From Magnetospirillum moscoviense (GTDB lineage: Bacteria; Pseudomonadota; Alphaproteobacteria; Rhodospirillales; Magnetospirillaceae), in contig NZ_LWQU01000032.1 in NCBI RefSeq assembly GCF_001650635.1, positions 1-64,000 on the forward strand: a DNA stretch of 64,000 bases. The letters run 5' to 3'. The translations under genes and the position numbers were made by a program. The notes below the pieces were generated by a model. It did no database searches and was not told where the DNA came from. It saw only the letters and a program-made list of their open reading frames with translations. Shown piece by piece: positions 9,876 to 19,367 of the stretch (its first letter is position 1; each line of letters begins with the position of its first letter).

Positions 9876-11171
9876 TTAGATAATGCCGCCCCCGGCCGGA
9901 ACAAGGCAATGGCGCATCGGCCCTTCCCACACGATCCATTCGGCGGAAATGACGCCTCCGCCCCGTTTATAGCCCAGGTGGGGCACGGCGAAAACACCAT
10001 CTCGGTCGAACAAGGCCGGCAGGCTGGCCCGCGCCGGCGCGGGAACCGGGGCCACCTTGCCCAATGGGCGCCAACCCGACGCCCCCAGCCCGGCCAGACG
10101 CAGCCCGGCCGGCAGATCGTTCGGCACCTCGACCCGCAGGCGGCCATCCCACAGCAGGCGCTCGCCCGGCACCAAGGTCACCGGCGCGGCCTGGCGCGCC
10201 GCCTCGCGGGCGAATACAACCGAATCCGCGCCGATGGCCAAGGTGCAGCCGGCCAGGGTCGCCTTTCCGGCACGGCCCTGGGCCAGGCGCTGGAACAATC
10301 CCTCGGTGCGCTCGGCCCGTGGCGGATAATCGCCGCCGCCTGCCGCCTGCAGCAGGCGGACCAACAGACGCAGGCCGATTTCCTCGGGCGGGTCGATGAA
10401 GGCGGCCAGGTCAACCGTGGCGAAGCCGGCCGGATGCAGGCGCACAGAGGTCGCCGCACGCTGGGCCACCATCCAGTCCAAGGCGTCGCGGGCCCGGCGC
10501 ATCCGGGCGGCGGTCTCGGCCAGGCGGGGGACGCTTAGCCCCTCGCCGGCCAACACCGGCAGCAGGCGGCGCATCCTGACCCGCGCGAAGGCCGGATCGG
10601 CGTTGGAGGAATCCTCGATCCAGTCCTGGCCCCGGCCCTTCAGAAATCCGCGCAAGCAATCGGCCGGCACATCCAGCAGCGGCCGCAGCAGGACCACACC
10701 GTCCCGGCTGACCATCGGCGCCATCGCCGCCAGCCCATCGACCCCCGAACCGCGCCCCAGGCGCAGCAACAAGGTCTCGGCCTGGTCGGCCTGGTGGTGG
10801 GCCAGCAGCAGATGAGTCACGCCCTGGGCGCGGCACCATTCGGTCAGCAAGCGATAACGGGCCGAACGCGCCATCGCCTGCACATCGGCAGTGGGGCGCA
10901 CGCCTGCGCGGACCAAGATGACATGGGGAATATCGCGCGCCGCCAGCCAGCGCCCGACCTGGGCGGCCTCGGCGCCGGATTGGGGCCGAAGGGCGTGATC
11001 GACGGTCAAGGCGGTGACCCGCCCGCCCCGGGCGGCGGCCCAATCGGCGGCCAGCAGGGCCAGCGCCATGCTGTCGGCGCCGCCCGATACCGCCACCGCC
11101 AGATGGGGCGGATGTCCAGGCCCCAGGCGGTCCAGAACGCCGGCCAGCGCCGCCGCCGGGTCTACTTGCAC
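9876..11171 (-). CDS. tilS: tRNA(Ile)-lysidine synthetase
   Basis: TilS modifies C34 of the CAU tRNA-Ile to lysidine, which switches it to read AUA. The PP-loop motif SGGADSMALALL lies near residues 29-40. The N-terminal ATP-pyrophosphatase domain is followed by a long, variable C-terminal region. The start is a GTG at 11171 that overlaps the end of the upstream cpoB gene by ten bases, which gives coupling to the Tol-Pal cluster. At 431 residues it is normal for the family. Confidence 0.93.
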   Translation of the reverse strand: MQVDPAAALAGVLDRLGPGHPPHLAVAVSGGADSMALALLAADWAAARGGRVTALTVDHALRPQSGAEAAQVGRWLAARDIPHVILVRAGVRPTADVQAMARSARYRLLTEWCRAQGVTHLLLAHHQADQAETLLLRLGRGSGVDGLAAMAPMVSRDGVVLLRPLLDVPADCLRGFLKGRGQDWIEDSSNADPAFARVRMRRLLPVLAGEGLSVPRLAETAARMRRARDALDWMVAQRAATSVRLHPAGFATVDLAAFIDPPEEIGLRLLVRLLQAAGGGDYPPRAERTEGLFQRLAQGRAGKATLAGCTLAIGADSVVFAREAARQAAPVTLVPGERLLWDGRLRVEVPNDLPAGLRLAGLGASGWRPLGKVAPVPAPARASLPALFDRDGVFAVPHLGYKRGGGVISAEWIVWEGPMRHCLVPAGGGII

Positions 11172-12121
11172 TCGTACTTCTGCTTCTCGGCCTGGGCCGC
11201 CCGCTTGACGCGGTCAGCCATGCCGGGATGATCCTTGAACAGGATCGAGAAGGCGACGCAGGCTTCCTTCTTCTTGCCCTGCTGACCGAAGGCCGAACCC
11301 GCCTTGTAGATCATGTCCGGCGCCTTCGCGTGCTTGGGATAGGTCTTGTAGGCCTCGAGGAAGGTGCGCGCGGCGGTATCGAAATCCTTGCGGTTATAGG
11401 CGATGTCGCCCATCCAATAGCTGGCATTGCCGGCCAGTTGGTGGTTGGGATTCTTGGACAGGAAGTCCTGGAACCCCTTCTCGGCGACGGCGAAATCGCC
11501 GCGTTGGGCGGCGGCATAGGCATCGTCGTACTGACCCTGGGCGTCCTTGGGGGCGGCATTGCCCGCCTGGGGCGGGGTCAGCTTCTTCATGTCCTTTTCC
11601 GACATGGTGCCCAGCGTCTGCGGACCGGGGGCGCTGCCGGGGGTTTCGGCACCGCGCGACGCCCCGCCGGCCGCCGGCATCGACAGCTGGTTGGACGGGG
11701 TTCCGGCAGCCGGCTGCTGGGCGCCCTGCAAATCGCGAAAGCGAGCGTCGATGTCGGCCTGCAGCCGTTCCAGCGCCTTGTTGGCCTGCTGGGCCTTGAA
11801 GGTGGCTTCCTCGATCTTGCCGGTCAATTGGCGGACCATGTTTTCCAGTTCATCGACCCGCTCGTCCAGGCGCACCGCCAGGCCGGCCGGCATCGGCGCC
11901 GCGTCGGGCGAGCGAACCACCGTCTGGCCGCCGCCCAAGGCCGGCGAGGTGATCACCGTCGAACCGCCGCCGCGGGCCATCTGGCCCTGCATCATCTGCA
12001 AGTCGCGCTCGAGCCGCTCGATGCGGTCGTACAAAGCGCGGTTTTCGAACTGGGCCTGGGCGGGAGCGGCCAAGCCGGCCAGCAGGACGGCGATGGCGGG
12101 AACGATCAGCAGACGGCGCAC
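11162..12121 (-). CDS. cpoB: Cell-division coordinator CpoB (YbgF), Tol-Pal associated
   Basis: The protein has a signal peptide (residues 1-24, cleavage after AQA), an N-terminal coiled-coil region (ALYDRIERLERDLQMMQGQ and a second coil near 75-115), a Gly/Ala/Pro linker, and a C-terminal TPR domain of about 120 residues beginning AQGQYDDAYAAAQRGDFAVAEKGF. CpoB links peptidoglycan synthesis to Tol-mediated outer membrane constriction in the periplasm. A strong hairpin separates it from pal, so it may be transcribed by read-through or from its own promoter. Confidence 0.93.
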   Translation of the reverse strand: MRRLLIVPAIAVLLAGLAAPAQAQFENRALYDRIERLERDLQMMQGQMARGGGSTVITSPALGGGQTVVRSPDAAPMPAGLAVRLDERVDELENMVRQLTGKIEEATFKAQQANKALERLQADIDARFRDLQGAQQPAAGTPSNQLSMPAAGGASRGAETPGSAPGPQTLGTMSEKDMKKLTPPQAGNAAPKDAQGQYDDAYAAAQRGDFAVAEKGFQDFLSKNPNHQLAGNASYWMGDIAYNRKDFDTAARTFLEAYKTYPKHAKAPDMIYKAGSAFGQQGKKKEACVAFSILFKDHPGMADRVKRAAQAEKQKYECK

Positions 12122-12173
12122 GGGCGAACCTCGAAGCGATATGAACCTGAAACGGTTTAGACTGAGATCACGG

Positions 12174-12231
12174 CAAAAACAAGGCGCCCGCCACTTCCGC
12201 CGACCCTGGGGTCGGCGGAAGGGCGGGCGCC
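12174..12231 (-). terminator. Intrinsic terminator after pal
   Basis: A long GC-rich hairpin (arms 12183-12206 and 12209-12231, including a perfect 12-bp TTCCGCCGACCC stem around a tiny loop) is followed on the minus strand by TTGTTTTT. It lies 28 bases beyond the pal stop and before cpoB, and should end or attenuate the pal transcript. Confidence 0.75.
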
Positions 12232-12258
12232 CGCATCACGATCGTGATTGTCTAGGGC

Positions 12259-12747
12259 TTACTTGCCCAGGACGGTCACGCCACGACGGTTCTGCGACCA
12301 GGCCGCTTCGTTCGAACCCAGAGCGACCGGGCGCTCCTTGCCGTACGAAATGGTCTTGACGCGGTCCTTGGCGATGCCGGCGCCGACCATGTAATCCTTC
12401 ACGGCGTTGGCGCGACGCTCACCCAGGGCGAGGTTGTACTCACGGGTGCCGCGCTCGTCGGCATGACCTTCGATGGTCATCTTGTAGGTCGGGTACTTCT
12501 TCAGCCAAGCGACCTGCTTGTCCAGACCGGCCTTGGCGTCGGCGCGCAGAGCGAACTTGTCGTAGTCGAAGAAGACGCGATCGCCGACATTGGCGATGAA
12601 GTCCTGCTCCGAGCCCGGAACGATGCTGGGCTTGGCGGCGGCCGGAGCCGAAGCGGTGCTGGCCTGGGTGGCGCCCGACTCAGGGGCCGATTCGCAAGCG
12701 GCCAGCATGGCGGCGGCGGCGAAGATGCTCATAAAACGCAGTTTCAT
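12259..12747 (-). CDS. pal: Peptidoglycan-associated lipoprotein
   Basis: Pal anchors the outer membrane to peptidoglycan and binds TolB. The 162-residue precursor starts MKLRFMSIFAAAAMLAAC, a lipoprotein signal with lipobox LAAC. An OmpA-like peptidoglycan-binding domain covers residues about 50-162, with the diagnostic IEGHADERGTREYNLALGERRA and the final RRGVTVLGK. The start at 12747 is chosen for the signal peptide; an upstream in-frame ATG adds 16 residues without a signal. A dedicated promoter overlaps the end of tolB. Confidence 0.96.
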   Translation of the reverse strand: MKLRFMSIFAAAAMLAACESAPESGATQASTASAPAAAKPSIVPGSEQDFIANVGDRVFFDYDKFALRADAKAGLDKQVAWLKKYPTYKMTIEGHADERGTREYNLALGERRANAVKDYMVGAGIAKDRVKTISYGKERPVALGSNEAAWSQNRRGVTVLGK

Positions 12748-12749
12748 AT

Positions 12750-12765
12750 TTGAGGACCCCCTCAA
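12750..12765 (-). promoter_or_regulatory. Small hairpin over the pal ribosome site
   Basis: TTGAGG and CCTCAA form a perfect six-base stem around a four-base loop, ending two bases before the pal start codon. The purine-rich Shine-Dalgarno (GAGGGGG on the message) lies in the 5' arm and loop. The structure could tune pal translation or be only a weak fold; no experiment is implied. Confidence 0.4.
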
Positions 12766-12905
12766 TGGAACGCTGGAAGAAAAAAGGGAAAGCAATTCGG
12801 ACCTATCTTAGAGACGCCGCAGCAACCCGTTCAAGGGCCGACACAGCCTTCCTCAGGCATCGAAACAGGACCCGATGCCTTCGGAACAAATCCTAATCGC
12901 CGCGG

Positions 12906-12934
12906 ACTATACTGGTCTTCACCTAGGGAATCAA
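12906..12934 (-). promoter_or_regulatory. Sigma-70-like promoter for pal
   Basis: Read on the minus strand, TTGATT (12934-12929) and TATAGT (12911-12906) are 17 bases apart. The -35 lies inside the last codons of tolB. Transcription would start near 12899 and leave a leader of about 150 bases before pal. This gives pal expression independent of the tolQRAB operon. Confidence 0.6.
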
Positions 12935-14314
12935 GGGGGACCAAGCAGGATCCGAACCGTCTTGTGGGGTCAAAACCTGCCTTTCGTTGAGTCCGGTCAG
13001 GTCAATGGTGTAGAGACGGGACGAAATTCCGCGTCCGCGCTCGTCGCTGGGGCCTTCCTTCCAGAAGGCCAGCACGCGGCCGTTGGGGGCCCAGGTCGGG
13101 CCTTCCACCAGAAATCCCTGGGCCAGCAGGCGCTCGCCCGAGCCGTCGGGATGCATGACGCCGATGAAAAATTCGCCGCCCTTCATCTTGGTGAAGGCGA
13201 TCAGGTCTCCGCGCGGGGACCAGACCGGGGTTGCATAGCGGCCGTCGCCGAAGCTGATGCGGGCGACGTTACCGCCGTCGGCATCCATGGTGTATATCTG
13301 CTGGGCGCCGCCGCGGTCGGAATTGAACACGATACGGCTGCCGTCGGGCGAGAAGCTGGGCGAGGTGTCGATGGCCGGATGATTGGTCAGCCGCCGCTTC
13401 TGGCGGGTCATCAGGTTCATTTCATAAAGTTCGGTGTTGCCGTCCTGGGCCAGGCTCAGGACCACCTTGTTACCGTCGGGCGAGAAGCGCGGCGCGAAGG
13501 TCATGCCGGGGAAATCGCCCAACAGCTCGCGCCGGCCGGTATCGATCTGCAGGACATAGACGCGCGGAATGCCCTTGAAATAGGACATGTAGGTGATCTC
13601 GCGCGCGGTCGGCGAGAAGCGGGGCGTCAGCACCAGATCCTCGCCGGCAGTCAGGTAGCGATGGTTCTCGCCGTCCTGGTCCATGATGGCCAGGCGCTTC
13701 TTGCGGTCGGTCTTCGGCCCCGATTCCGAGATGTAGACGATCTGGGTATCGAAATAGCCGTCCTCGCCGGTGATGCGCTTATAGATGGAATCGGCGACCA
13801 GATGGGCAATGCGGCGCCAACCGGACGGCGAGGCGGTATAGGCCTGGCCGGCCATCTGGCCTTCCGAGAACACGTCCCACAGGCGGAACTCGACCCGCAT
13901 GCGGCCGTCGGACCCGATCTCGACCTTGCCGCTGACCAGGGCTTCGGCGTTGATCTGCTTCCAGTCGGCAAAGCGCGGGCCGGCCTGCAGCGACGCGACG
14001 TTCTGGATGAAGGCGCGCTGGTCGATGGGCTTGAACAGGCCAGAACGTTCCAGGTCGGCGGCCACCACCCGGGCGATGTCCTTGCCCAGTTGGCTTTCCT
14101 GCGGTTGGCCGCCGAACATGTCGGGAATGGCGATCGGCAGCGGCCGCATATGGCCGCGGGTGATGTCGATACGCACTTCCGCGGCAGCGGGCTGGATGGC
14201 CACCAGGGCCAGGAAGGCGAAGGCCGCCAGCAGGGCGGCGCAGCGAAGTCGGCTCAGCATGGGCAAGGTCCATCCGGTCGAGAGGAACGAAAAAGAAGGA
14301 TTGGTCATCATCAC
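12923..14314 (-). CDS. tolB: Tol-Pal translocation protein TolB
   Basis: TolB is the periplasmic beta-propeller that shuttles between Pal and TolA. An N-terminal domain (from [19 protein letters not shown]) precedes repeated propeller blades containing SPDG-type motifs ([29 protein letters not shown]). The ATG cluster at 14314-14306 has a GGGGAGG site and overlaps the tolA stop, which favours coupling. The signal peptide proper ([19 protein letters not shown]) begins 18 codons later, so an alternative start at 14260 is possible. Confidence 0.95.
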   Translation of the reverse strand: MMMTNPSFSFLSTGWTLPMLSRLRCAALLAAFAFLALVAIQPAAAEVRIDITRGHMRPLPIAIPDMFGGQPQESQLGKDIARVVAADLERSGLFKPIDQRAFIQNVASLQAGPRFADWKQINAEALVSGKVEIGSDGRMRVEFRLWDVFSEGQMAGQAYTASPSGWRRIAHLVADSIYKRITGEDGYFDTQIVYISESGPKTDRKKRLAIMDQDGENHRYLTAGEDLVLTPRFSPTAREITYMSYFKGIPRVYVLQIDTGRRELLGDFPGMTFAPRFSPDGNKVVLSLAQDGNTELYEMNLMTRQKRRLTNHPAIDTSPSFSPDGSRIVFNSDRGGAQQIYTMDADGGNVARISFGDGRYATPVWSPRGDLIAFTKMKGGEFFIGVMHPDGSGERLLAQGFLVEGPTWAPNGRVLAFWKEGPSDERGRGISSRLYTIDLTGLNERQVLTPQDGSDPAWSPLIP

Positions 14315-15243
14315 CGCCTCCCCATCGCCTTGGCGACGTCGAAGGTCAGAACAAGGTCACCGTTCTTCAAGGTGTCGTACTTGTCCTTAGGGATCGGCAA
14401 CGGGCTGCAGGTGCGCACGGCGCGCCGGGCGCTGTCGGCGGCGGCCTGCCAGAAGCCGTCGGCGAAGATCGGCTTATCGACGATCTGGGCATCGGTGACC
14501 GAGCCGTCCGGCTGGATGAACACCCGGATCGCCACCACCAGCTTGTCGGCTTCCTTGGCCCCGGCCGGCGGTACCCAGCACTTCTCGACATGGGCGCGGA
14601 TGCGATCCATCTCGGTCATCGACACCGGCTCCAGCGGGTTATGCTGGTCCGAGCCCTTGACGCCCTGCGGCTTGGGCTGGGTTCCGGTTTCCTGGGTCTT
14701 GGGCGTCGGCTTGGCGTTCTTGGTCGACTTCATCAGCTCATCCAAGGGATCGACCTTGGGCTTGGGCTTGTCCAAGGTCTTCAGCAGCGAATCCACATCG
14801 GTTTGCGGCTGCGGCTTGGGCGGCGGCTTGATGTCGGACAGCTTCTGCTCCGGCGGCTTGGGCTCGGGCTTGGGCTCGGGCTTGGGCTCCGGCTTGGGTT
14901 CCGGCTTGGGTTCCGGCTTGGGCAGCGGCGCCGGTTCGGGCTTGGGTTCCGGCTTGGGCGGCGGCGGCGGAGCCGGCGCCGGTGTCGGCTCGGGCTTGGG
15001 CGGTTCGGGCTTGGGCTGTTCCTTGGGCGGCTCGGGCTTGGCCGGTTCGGGCTGCGGCTCCTCGGCCTGCTTGGGCGGCGGATTGGTCTTCAACCCGATC
15101 GGCACCAGATCGACGACCATCGGCGTTTCCTGCGGCGGCGGGTCGCGGAAGAAATGCGGCAGGCCGAACACGGCCAGCAGCGCCACCGTGACATGCAGCA
15201 CGCCGGAATAGATCAGGCTGTCGCGACGCAGGACTGCCGACAA
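14311..15243 (-). CDS. tolA: TolA, energy-transducing stator-to-periplasm protein
   Basis: One N-terminal transmembrane helix (about residues 12-32, [18 protein letters not shown]) is followed by a long Pro/Lys/Glu domain made of PKPEP-like repeats (about residues 60-145), and a TonB/TolA-type C-terminal domain (residues about 205-310). It couples the TolQR proton motor to TolB-Pal. The repeat-rich arm replaces the Ala-rich helical arm of enteric TolA and probably forms an extended rod. It overlaps tolB by four bases. Confidence 0.93.
   Translation of the reverse strand: MSAVLRRDSLIYSGVLHVTVALLAVFGLPHFFRDPPPQETPMVVDLVPIGLKTNPPPKQAEEPQPEPAKPEPPKEQPKPEPPKPEPTPAPAPPPPPKPEPKPEPAPLPKPEPKPEPKPEPKPEPKPEPKPPEQKLSDIKPPPKPQPQTDVDSLLKTLDKPKPKVDPLDELMKSTKNAKPTPKTQETGTQPKPQGVKGSDQHNPLEPVSMTEMDRIRAHVEKCWVPPAGAKEADKLVVAIRVFIQPDGSVTDAQIVDKPIFADGFWQAAADSARRAVRTCSPLPIPKDKYDTLKNGDLVLTFDVAKAMGRR
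14853..15060. repeat. Low-complexity coding repeats in tolA
   Basis: The plus strand is a near-tandem array of GGCTTGGGCTC/GGCTTGGGTTC units of about 12 bases, which encodes the PKPEP arm of TolA on the minus strand. Such arrays change length by replication slippage, so arm length may vary between strains. Confidence 0.75.
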
Positions 15244-15246
15244 GGT

Positions 15247-15708
15247 CTACTTGCCTCCCTTCTTGCCAGCCTTGGCCGGCTCGGCCTGCTTCATCTCGGT
15301 GACCAGGGCGACCTTGGTGAAGCCGGCACCGCCCAGGGTTCCCATCACTTCCATGACCCGGCCGTAATTGATGCCCTTGTCGCCGCGGATGAAGATGCGG
15401 GTGTCCGGCTTGGCGGCGGTGATCGCCTGCAGCTTCGGCACCAGTTCTTCCATGGTCACCTTGGTTTCCTGGATCCACACGTCGCCGTTGGCATCGACGG
15501 TCACCGACAAGGGCTGGTCGTCGCCCTTGATGGGGGCGGCCTCGGATTTCGGCAGGTCGACCTGGACGCCGGCGGTCAGAAGCGGCGCGGTCACCATGAA
15601 GATGACCAGCAGCACCAGCATCACGTCGACCATCGGCGTGACGTTGATGTCGGCCATCGGGCGATGGCGCTGGCGTCCGCCCTTCCTGCCTCCGATGGCG
15701 GCGCCCAT
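15247..15708 (-). CDS. tolR: TolR, proton-channel subunit of Tol-Pal
   Basis: The 153-residue ExbD/TolR-family protein has a single N-terminal helix beginning DINVTPMVDVMLVLLVIFMVTAPLL, with the conserved aspartate of the proton path at its start, and a periplasmic domain that ends with a Lys-rich tail. It forms the motor with TolQ. Its start overlaps the tolQ stop by one base, and it sits three bases from tolA. Confidence 0.95.
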   Translation of the reverse strand: MGAAIGGRKGGRQRHRPMADINVTPMVDVMLVLLVIFMVTAPLLTAGVQVDLPKSEAAPIKGDDQPLSVTVDANGDVWIQETKVTMEELVPKLQAITAAKPDTRIFIRGDKGINYGRVMEVMGTLGGAGFTKVALVTEMKQAEPAKAGKKGGK

Positions 15709-16433
15709 CAGGCCTTCTCCTCGAGCTGACGCGACAAGATGGCGCCGAATTCACCCGAGAAATTCTCGAGCCGCTTGGAATAGCGGTCGAGATCGTTCGA
15801 GATCTTGTTGTAGGCGATCACCGCCGGAATGGCCGCGACCAGGCCCAGCGCGGTGGCGAACAGCGCCTCGGCGATGCCGGGAGCCACCACCGCCAGGCTG
15901 GTATTCTTGGTGGCCGCGATGGACTGGAACGAGTTCATGATGCCCCACACCGTGCCGAACAGGCCGATGAACGGCGCCGTCGAGCCGACCGAGGCCAGCA
16001 CGCCCAGATTCCTTTCCAGGGTATCCATCTCGCGGCCCAGGGTGACATGCATCACCCGGTCGATGCGCTGCGGCAGGCTGACGCGGCTGGATTCACGATC
16101 GGCCAGGCCCTTGGCCGCCGAACGGCGCCATTCGCGCATGGCCGAGACGAAGATGGCGCTCATCGGGTCGACCGGGCGCGAGCCGATGCGGTCGTAAAGC
16201 TCTTCCAGCGAGCCGCCCGACCAGAAGCTTTCCTCGAACTGCTCGGCGCGCTGCCACAGGGCGCGCATCCGCATCAGCTTGTCGAAGATAATCGCCCAGC
16301 ACCAGAACGAGGCGATCAGCAACGCCACCATCACCGTCTTGACGATGAAATCCGCCCGCAGAAACAGCGCCCACATCGAGAGATCATGCTCTGCGATCGA
16401 GCCCGCCAGCTGCACCGACTGAACAGGATCCAT
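15708..16433 (-). CDS. tolQ: TolQ, proton-channel subunit of Tol-Pal
   Basis: The 241-residue MotA/TolQ/ExbB-family protein has three membrane helices: the first near residues 28-50 (FIVKTVMVALLIASFWCWAII), the others in the C-terminal half, with the conserved STAPFIGLFGTVWGIMNSF and GIAEALFATALGLVAAIPAVIAYN segments. With TolR it converts proton flow into TolA movement at the division site. It is five bases downstream of ybgC in the same operon. Confidence 0.96.
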   Translation of the reverse strand: MDPVQSVQLAGSIAEHDLSMWALFLRADFIVKTVMVALLIASFWCWAIIFDKLMRMRALWQRAEQFEESFWSGGSLEELYDRIGSRPVDPMSAIFVSAMREWRRSAAKGLADRESSRVSLPQRIDRVMHVTLGREMDTLERNLGVLASVGSTAPFIGLFGTVWGIMNSFQSIAATKNTSLAVVAPGIAEALFATALGLVAAIPAVIAYNKISNDLDRYSKRLENFSGEFGAILSRQLEEKA

Positions 16434-16438
16434 AATGA

Positions 16439-16855
16439 TTACCTTTCGCTTACCAAAGCCCGCAGGGTGGCCCGCATGTCCGCCGGAATGCGCGCCGCGC
16501 GCCCTTCCAGGCTGATGAAGGCCAGTTGGATGTGCAGACGCACCAAATCGGCGCCGTCGTCAAGTCGTCTGATGGTCTGGACCATCGAAAGCGAGGCGCC
16601 GCCGGCCAGGGTGACCTTCGATTCCACTTCCAATCGGTCCATCAGTTTGGCCGGTTTCAGGAAGTCCATCTCGGCCCGGCGCACCGCGAAGGCGAAGCCC
16701 TTGCCGTTATCGGCCAGGGCGCGCTGGTCGATGCCTAAGGCTTCGACCATCTCGGTCCGCGCCCGCTCGGCGAAGTTCAGATAGTTGGAATGATAGACGA
16801 TGCCGCCGGCATCGGTATCCTCCCAATAGACTTTCAGCGGATGGCGGAAGATCAT
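16439..16855 (-). CDS. ybgC: Tol-Pal associated acyl-CoA thioesterase
   Basis: This 138-residue hotdog-fold thioesterase has the YbgC/4HBT signature [25 protein letters not shown], with the catalytic Asp in DTDAGG. In E. coli YbgC hydrolyses acyl-CoA or acyl-ACP. The gene commonly heads the tol operon. The start at 16855 overlaps the ruvB stop by four bases. A longer frame reaching 17371 is antisense-like filler within ruvB and is not used. Confidence 0.93.
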   Translation of the reverse strand: MIFRHPLKVYWEDTDAGGIVYHSNYLNFAERARTEMVEALGIDQRALADNGKGFAFAVRRAEMDFLKPAKLMDRLEVESKVTLAGGASLSMVQTIRRLDDGADLVRLHIQLAFISLEGRAARIPADMRATLRALVSER

Positions 16856-17889
16856 TCCTCGTCCTCCATCCGGGCCAAAAGGTCCAATTGCACCAAGACC
16901 TCTTTCGGCGGGTTGAGGCCGATATGCTTGAAGCCCGAGGGCGACAGCATGCGGCCCCGGGGGGTGCGCTGGATCAGGCCTTGCTGCAGCAGATAGGGCT
17001 CGACCACCTCTTCCAGGGTGTCGCGGCTTTCCGACAGGGCAGCGGCCAGGGTATCGACGCCGACCGGGCCGCCGCCATAATGCTCGGCGATGCAGGCGAG
17101 ATAGCGCCGGTCCATGGCGTCCAGGCCGATGCGATCGACCTCCAGCCGGGTCAGGGCGGCGTCGGCGATGGCGGCGTCCACCGGCGACTTGCCGGCGACG
17201 GCGGCGAAATCGCGCACCCGGCGCAGCAGCCGGCCGGCGACGCGGGGCGTGCCGCGCGAGCGCCTGGCCACCTCGCCCGCCCCGTCGGTGGTCAGGTCGA
17301 AGCCCAGCACGCGGGCGCCGCGCGCGACGATCAGCTCCAGTTCCTCGGGGGTATAGAAATTCATCCGACACGGAATGCCGAAGCGTTCGCGCAACGGCGT
17401 GGTCAACAGACCCGAGCGCGTGGTCGCGCCGACCAGGGTGAAGGGCGCGAGGTCGATGCGGACCGAACGGGCGGCGGGTCCCTCGCCGATGATCAGGTCG
17501 AGCTGAAAATCCTCCATGGCCGGATAGAGCACTTCCTCTATGGCAGGATTAAGGCGGTGGATTTCGTCGATGAACAAAACGTCGCGGGGTTCCAGATTGG
17601 TCAACAGCGCCGCCAGGTCGCCGGCCCGCTGGATCACCGGACCCGAGGTGGCGCGAAAGCCCACCCCCAGCTCGCGCGAGACGATCTGCGCCAGGGTGGT
17701 CTTGCCCAGGCCGGGCGGGCCGTAGAACAAGGTGTGGTCCAGCGCCTCGCCGCGCGCACGCGCCGCCTCGATGAAGATCTTCAGATTTTCGCGCACCTGC
17801 TTCTGGCCGATGAAATCGTCCAGCACCTGCGGGCGCAGATGGGTCTCGATATCGCCGGGCCGGCTTTCGGGCGAGACCTCGCGGCTCAT
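16852..17889 (-). CDS. ruvB: Holliday junction branch-migration ATPase RuvB
   Basis: RuvB is the AAA+ motor that moves Holliday junctions with RuvA. The 345-residue protein has [18 protein letters not shown] near the N-terminus, Walker [15 protein letters not shown], Walker [11 protein letters not shown], sensor 1 GATTRSGLL, and a C-terminal winged helix ending near RTPRGRML. It overlaps ruvA and ybgC by four bases each, so repair and Tol genes form one transcription unit. Confidence 0.97.
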   Translation of the reverse strand: MSREVSPESRPGDIETHLRPQVLDDFIGQKQVRENLKIFIEAARARGEALDHTLFYGPPGLGKTTLAQIVSRELGVGFRATSGPVIQRAGDLAALLTNLEPRDVLFIDEIHRLNPAIEEVLYPAMEDFQLDLIIGEGPAARSVRIDLAPFTLVGATTRSGLLTTPLRERFGIPCRMNFYTPEELELIVARGARVLGFDLTTDGAGEVARRSRGTPRVAGRLLRRVRDFAAVAGKSPVDAAIADAALTRLEVDRIGLDAMDRRYLACIAEHYGGGPVGVDTLAAALSESRDTLEEVVEPYLLQQGLIQRTPRGRMLSPSGFKHIGLNPPKEVLVQLDLLARMEDEE

Positions 17890-18515
17890 CGGGTCAAGTC
17901 CTTGGCCAGGCGCTTCAGGGACAGCCGGATCAGCGTGCCGGCATCAGCCCCCTCGCCCTGCTCGCGCATGGTCTGGCCGACCGCCTCGAAGGCTTCCAGG
18001 CGGCGATAGCCCAGATTGACCAGGGCGGAAATGACGTCTTCCATCACCCCGCCGCCATCGGCCGGCATCGGCGCGGCGCCGGCCACCGCCGCCGGGACGA
18101 AGGCGCCCATGGCCATCTTGCCGGCCTTGTCCTTCAATTCGGTCAGGATGCGCACCGCCAGCTTCGGCCCGACGCCGGACGCCCGGGTCAGGCTGGTCTT
18201 ATCCTGCGCGGCGATGGTCTGCAGCAATTGTTCCGGGCTTGCCACCGACAAGATCGCCAGCGCCACCTTGGCGCCGACCCCTTGCACCGTGATCAGCAGG
18301 TTGAACCAATCCTTCTCGCCCACGTCGGAAAAGCCGTAGAGGTGGATATGGTCCTCGCGGACATGGGTCTCGATCTGCAGGGCGGCCGCCTGCCCCGCCG
18401 TCAGCTTGGACAGCGTCTTGGCCGAACAGAACACCAGATAGCCGACGCCGCCGACATCGACGATGGCGTAATCGTCGCCGACCGCATCGATCAGCCCCTT
18501 AAGCTTGGCGATCAT
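17886..18515 (-). CDS. ruvA: Holliday junction-binding protein RuvA
   Basis: The 209-residue protein begins [28 protein letters not shown] (OB-fold domain I, in two pieces: [15 protein letters not shown] and [13 protein letters not shown]). Helix-hairpin-helix motifs follow in domain II ([12 protein letters not shown] and [17 protein letters not shown]), and a C-terminal RuvB-contact domain is present after an Ala/Pro linker. The start at 18515 is chosen over 18539 by homology. A repeat-bearing gap of 351 bases separates it from ruvC, unusual for a tight ruvCAB operon. Confidence 0.95.
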   Translation of the reverse strand: MIAKLKGLIDAVGDDYAIVDVGGVGYLVFCSAKTLSKLTAGQAAALQIETHVREDHIHLYGFSDVGEKDWFNLLITVQGVGAKVALAILSVASPEQLLQTIAAQDKTSLTRASGVGPKLAVRILTELKDKAGKMAMGAFVPAAVAGAAPMPADGGGVMEDVISALVNLGYRRLEAFEAVGQTMREQGEGADAGTLIRLSLKRLAKDLTR

Positions 18516-18866
18516 GATGTGCCCCCATTGCAGCCCCACGGCTCCACCAGCCGTCAGGCCCGGACTTGATCCACGGCTGTCCGGTTAGAACTCTCACTCC
18601 ATCGATGAACACATTGCATCGTGCGGATTTGCGGGAAGATCGGCGTTTCCGGGACAACTGAAACCGTCTCCCCCGCTCAGCCGTCATTCCCGCGCAGGCG
18701 GGAATCCATGCATGATGCTGGAATGCCGTTTCTTCAATGGGATACAGCCGAGCGGCCGGCGCCATGGCTCCCCGCCTGCGCGGGGATGACGGATCTTGGG
18801 TGGACACGCCCTCCTTTAACCGTCGAGCCCGGCCATGACGCCAGGAAATCCTGTCGCGGCGCTCCA
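18516..18866. other. Intergenic gap between ruvC and ruvA with a palindromic element
   Basis: The 351 bases between the ruvC stop and the ruvA start hold no plausible gene. They contain the inverted-repeat element described separately (18681-18792) and further short dyads such as ACTTGATCCACGG near 18565. The remainder shows no clear promoter. Confidence 0.6.
18681..18792. repeat. REP/MITE-like inverted repeat between ruvC and ruvA
   Basis: Two 31-base arms, 18681-18711 and 18762-18792, are inverted copies of each other with 27 matches. Each arm also contains its own hairpin built on CCCGC-GCA-GGCGGG. The arms begin CCGTCATTCCCGC, the form of a very common repetitive extragenic palindrome. 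About 50 bases separate the arms. This is a BIME-like pair that was probably inserted into the ruv operon. Confidence 0.75.
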
Positions 18867-19355
18867 TCATCGCATGACCTTCCGGAGGGTGGCGCGGTGG
18901 TGGGCATGACAAATCGCCACCCCCAGCGCATCGGCGGCATCGCTTTGCGTGGTCAGGCAGCCCGGCAACAAGGTGCGCACCATCATCGCCACCTGATCCT
19001 TGGCGGCTCGGCCGGTGCCGACCACCGCCTGCTTGACCGAGGCCGGGGTATATTCGCCGACGAACAGACCGGCCAAAGCCGGGGCCAGCAGCACCACGCC
19101 GCGGGCCTGGCCCAGCTTCAGGGTGCTTTCCGGGTTGACGTTGACGAAGGTCTGTTCCACCGCAGCCTCGTCCGGCTTCCATTGGTCGATCAGGGCAGCG
19201 ACGCCCCGGTGCAACTGGGCCAGCCGCTCGGGCAGCGACAATTTGTCGGTCGAGCGCACCGTGCCGTCGGCGACATAGCGCAGATGATGGCCGACCATCT
19301 CGATCACCCCCCAGCCGGTCACGCGCAGGCCGGGATCGAGACCGAGAACACGCAT
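18867..19355 (-). CDS. ruvC: Crossover junction endodeoxyribonuclease RuvC
   Basis: RuvC resolves Holliday junctions. The 162-residue protein starts RVLGLDPGLRVTGWG, with the catalytic Asp at residue 7. Other acidic residues lie in AAVEQTFVNVNP and SDAADALGVAICHA. A GGGGGATC site precedes the ATG, 12 bases downstream of yebC. No LexA box is seen upstream. Confidence 0.95.
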   Translation of the reverse strand: MRVLGLDPGLRVTGWGVIEMVGHHLRYVADGTVRSTDKLSLPERLAQLHRGVAALIDQWKPDEAAVEQTFVNVNPESTLKLGQARGVVLLAPALAGLFVGEYTPASVKQAVVGTGRAAKDQVAMMVRTLLPGCLTTQSDAADALGVAICHAHHRATLRKVMR

Positions 19356-19367
19356 GATGATCCCCCG

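Noticed and set aside
12875-15211. A 778-codon plus-strand frame opposite tolB/tolA
   Set aside because: It is a shadow of tolB and of the tolA repeat array. Its Gly/Leu/Ser repeats are the reverse reading of the PKPEP codons.
16856-17371. Upstream extension of ybgC to 310 residues
   Set aside because: The extension lies entirely inside ruvB in another frame. The thioesterase fold starts exactly at the ATG at 16855.
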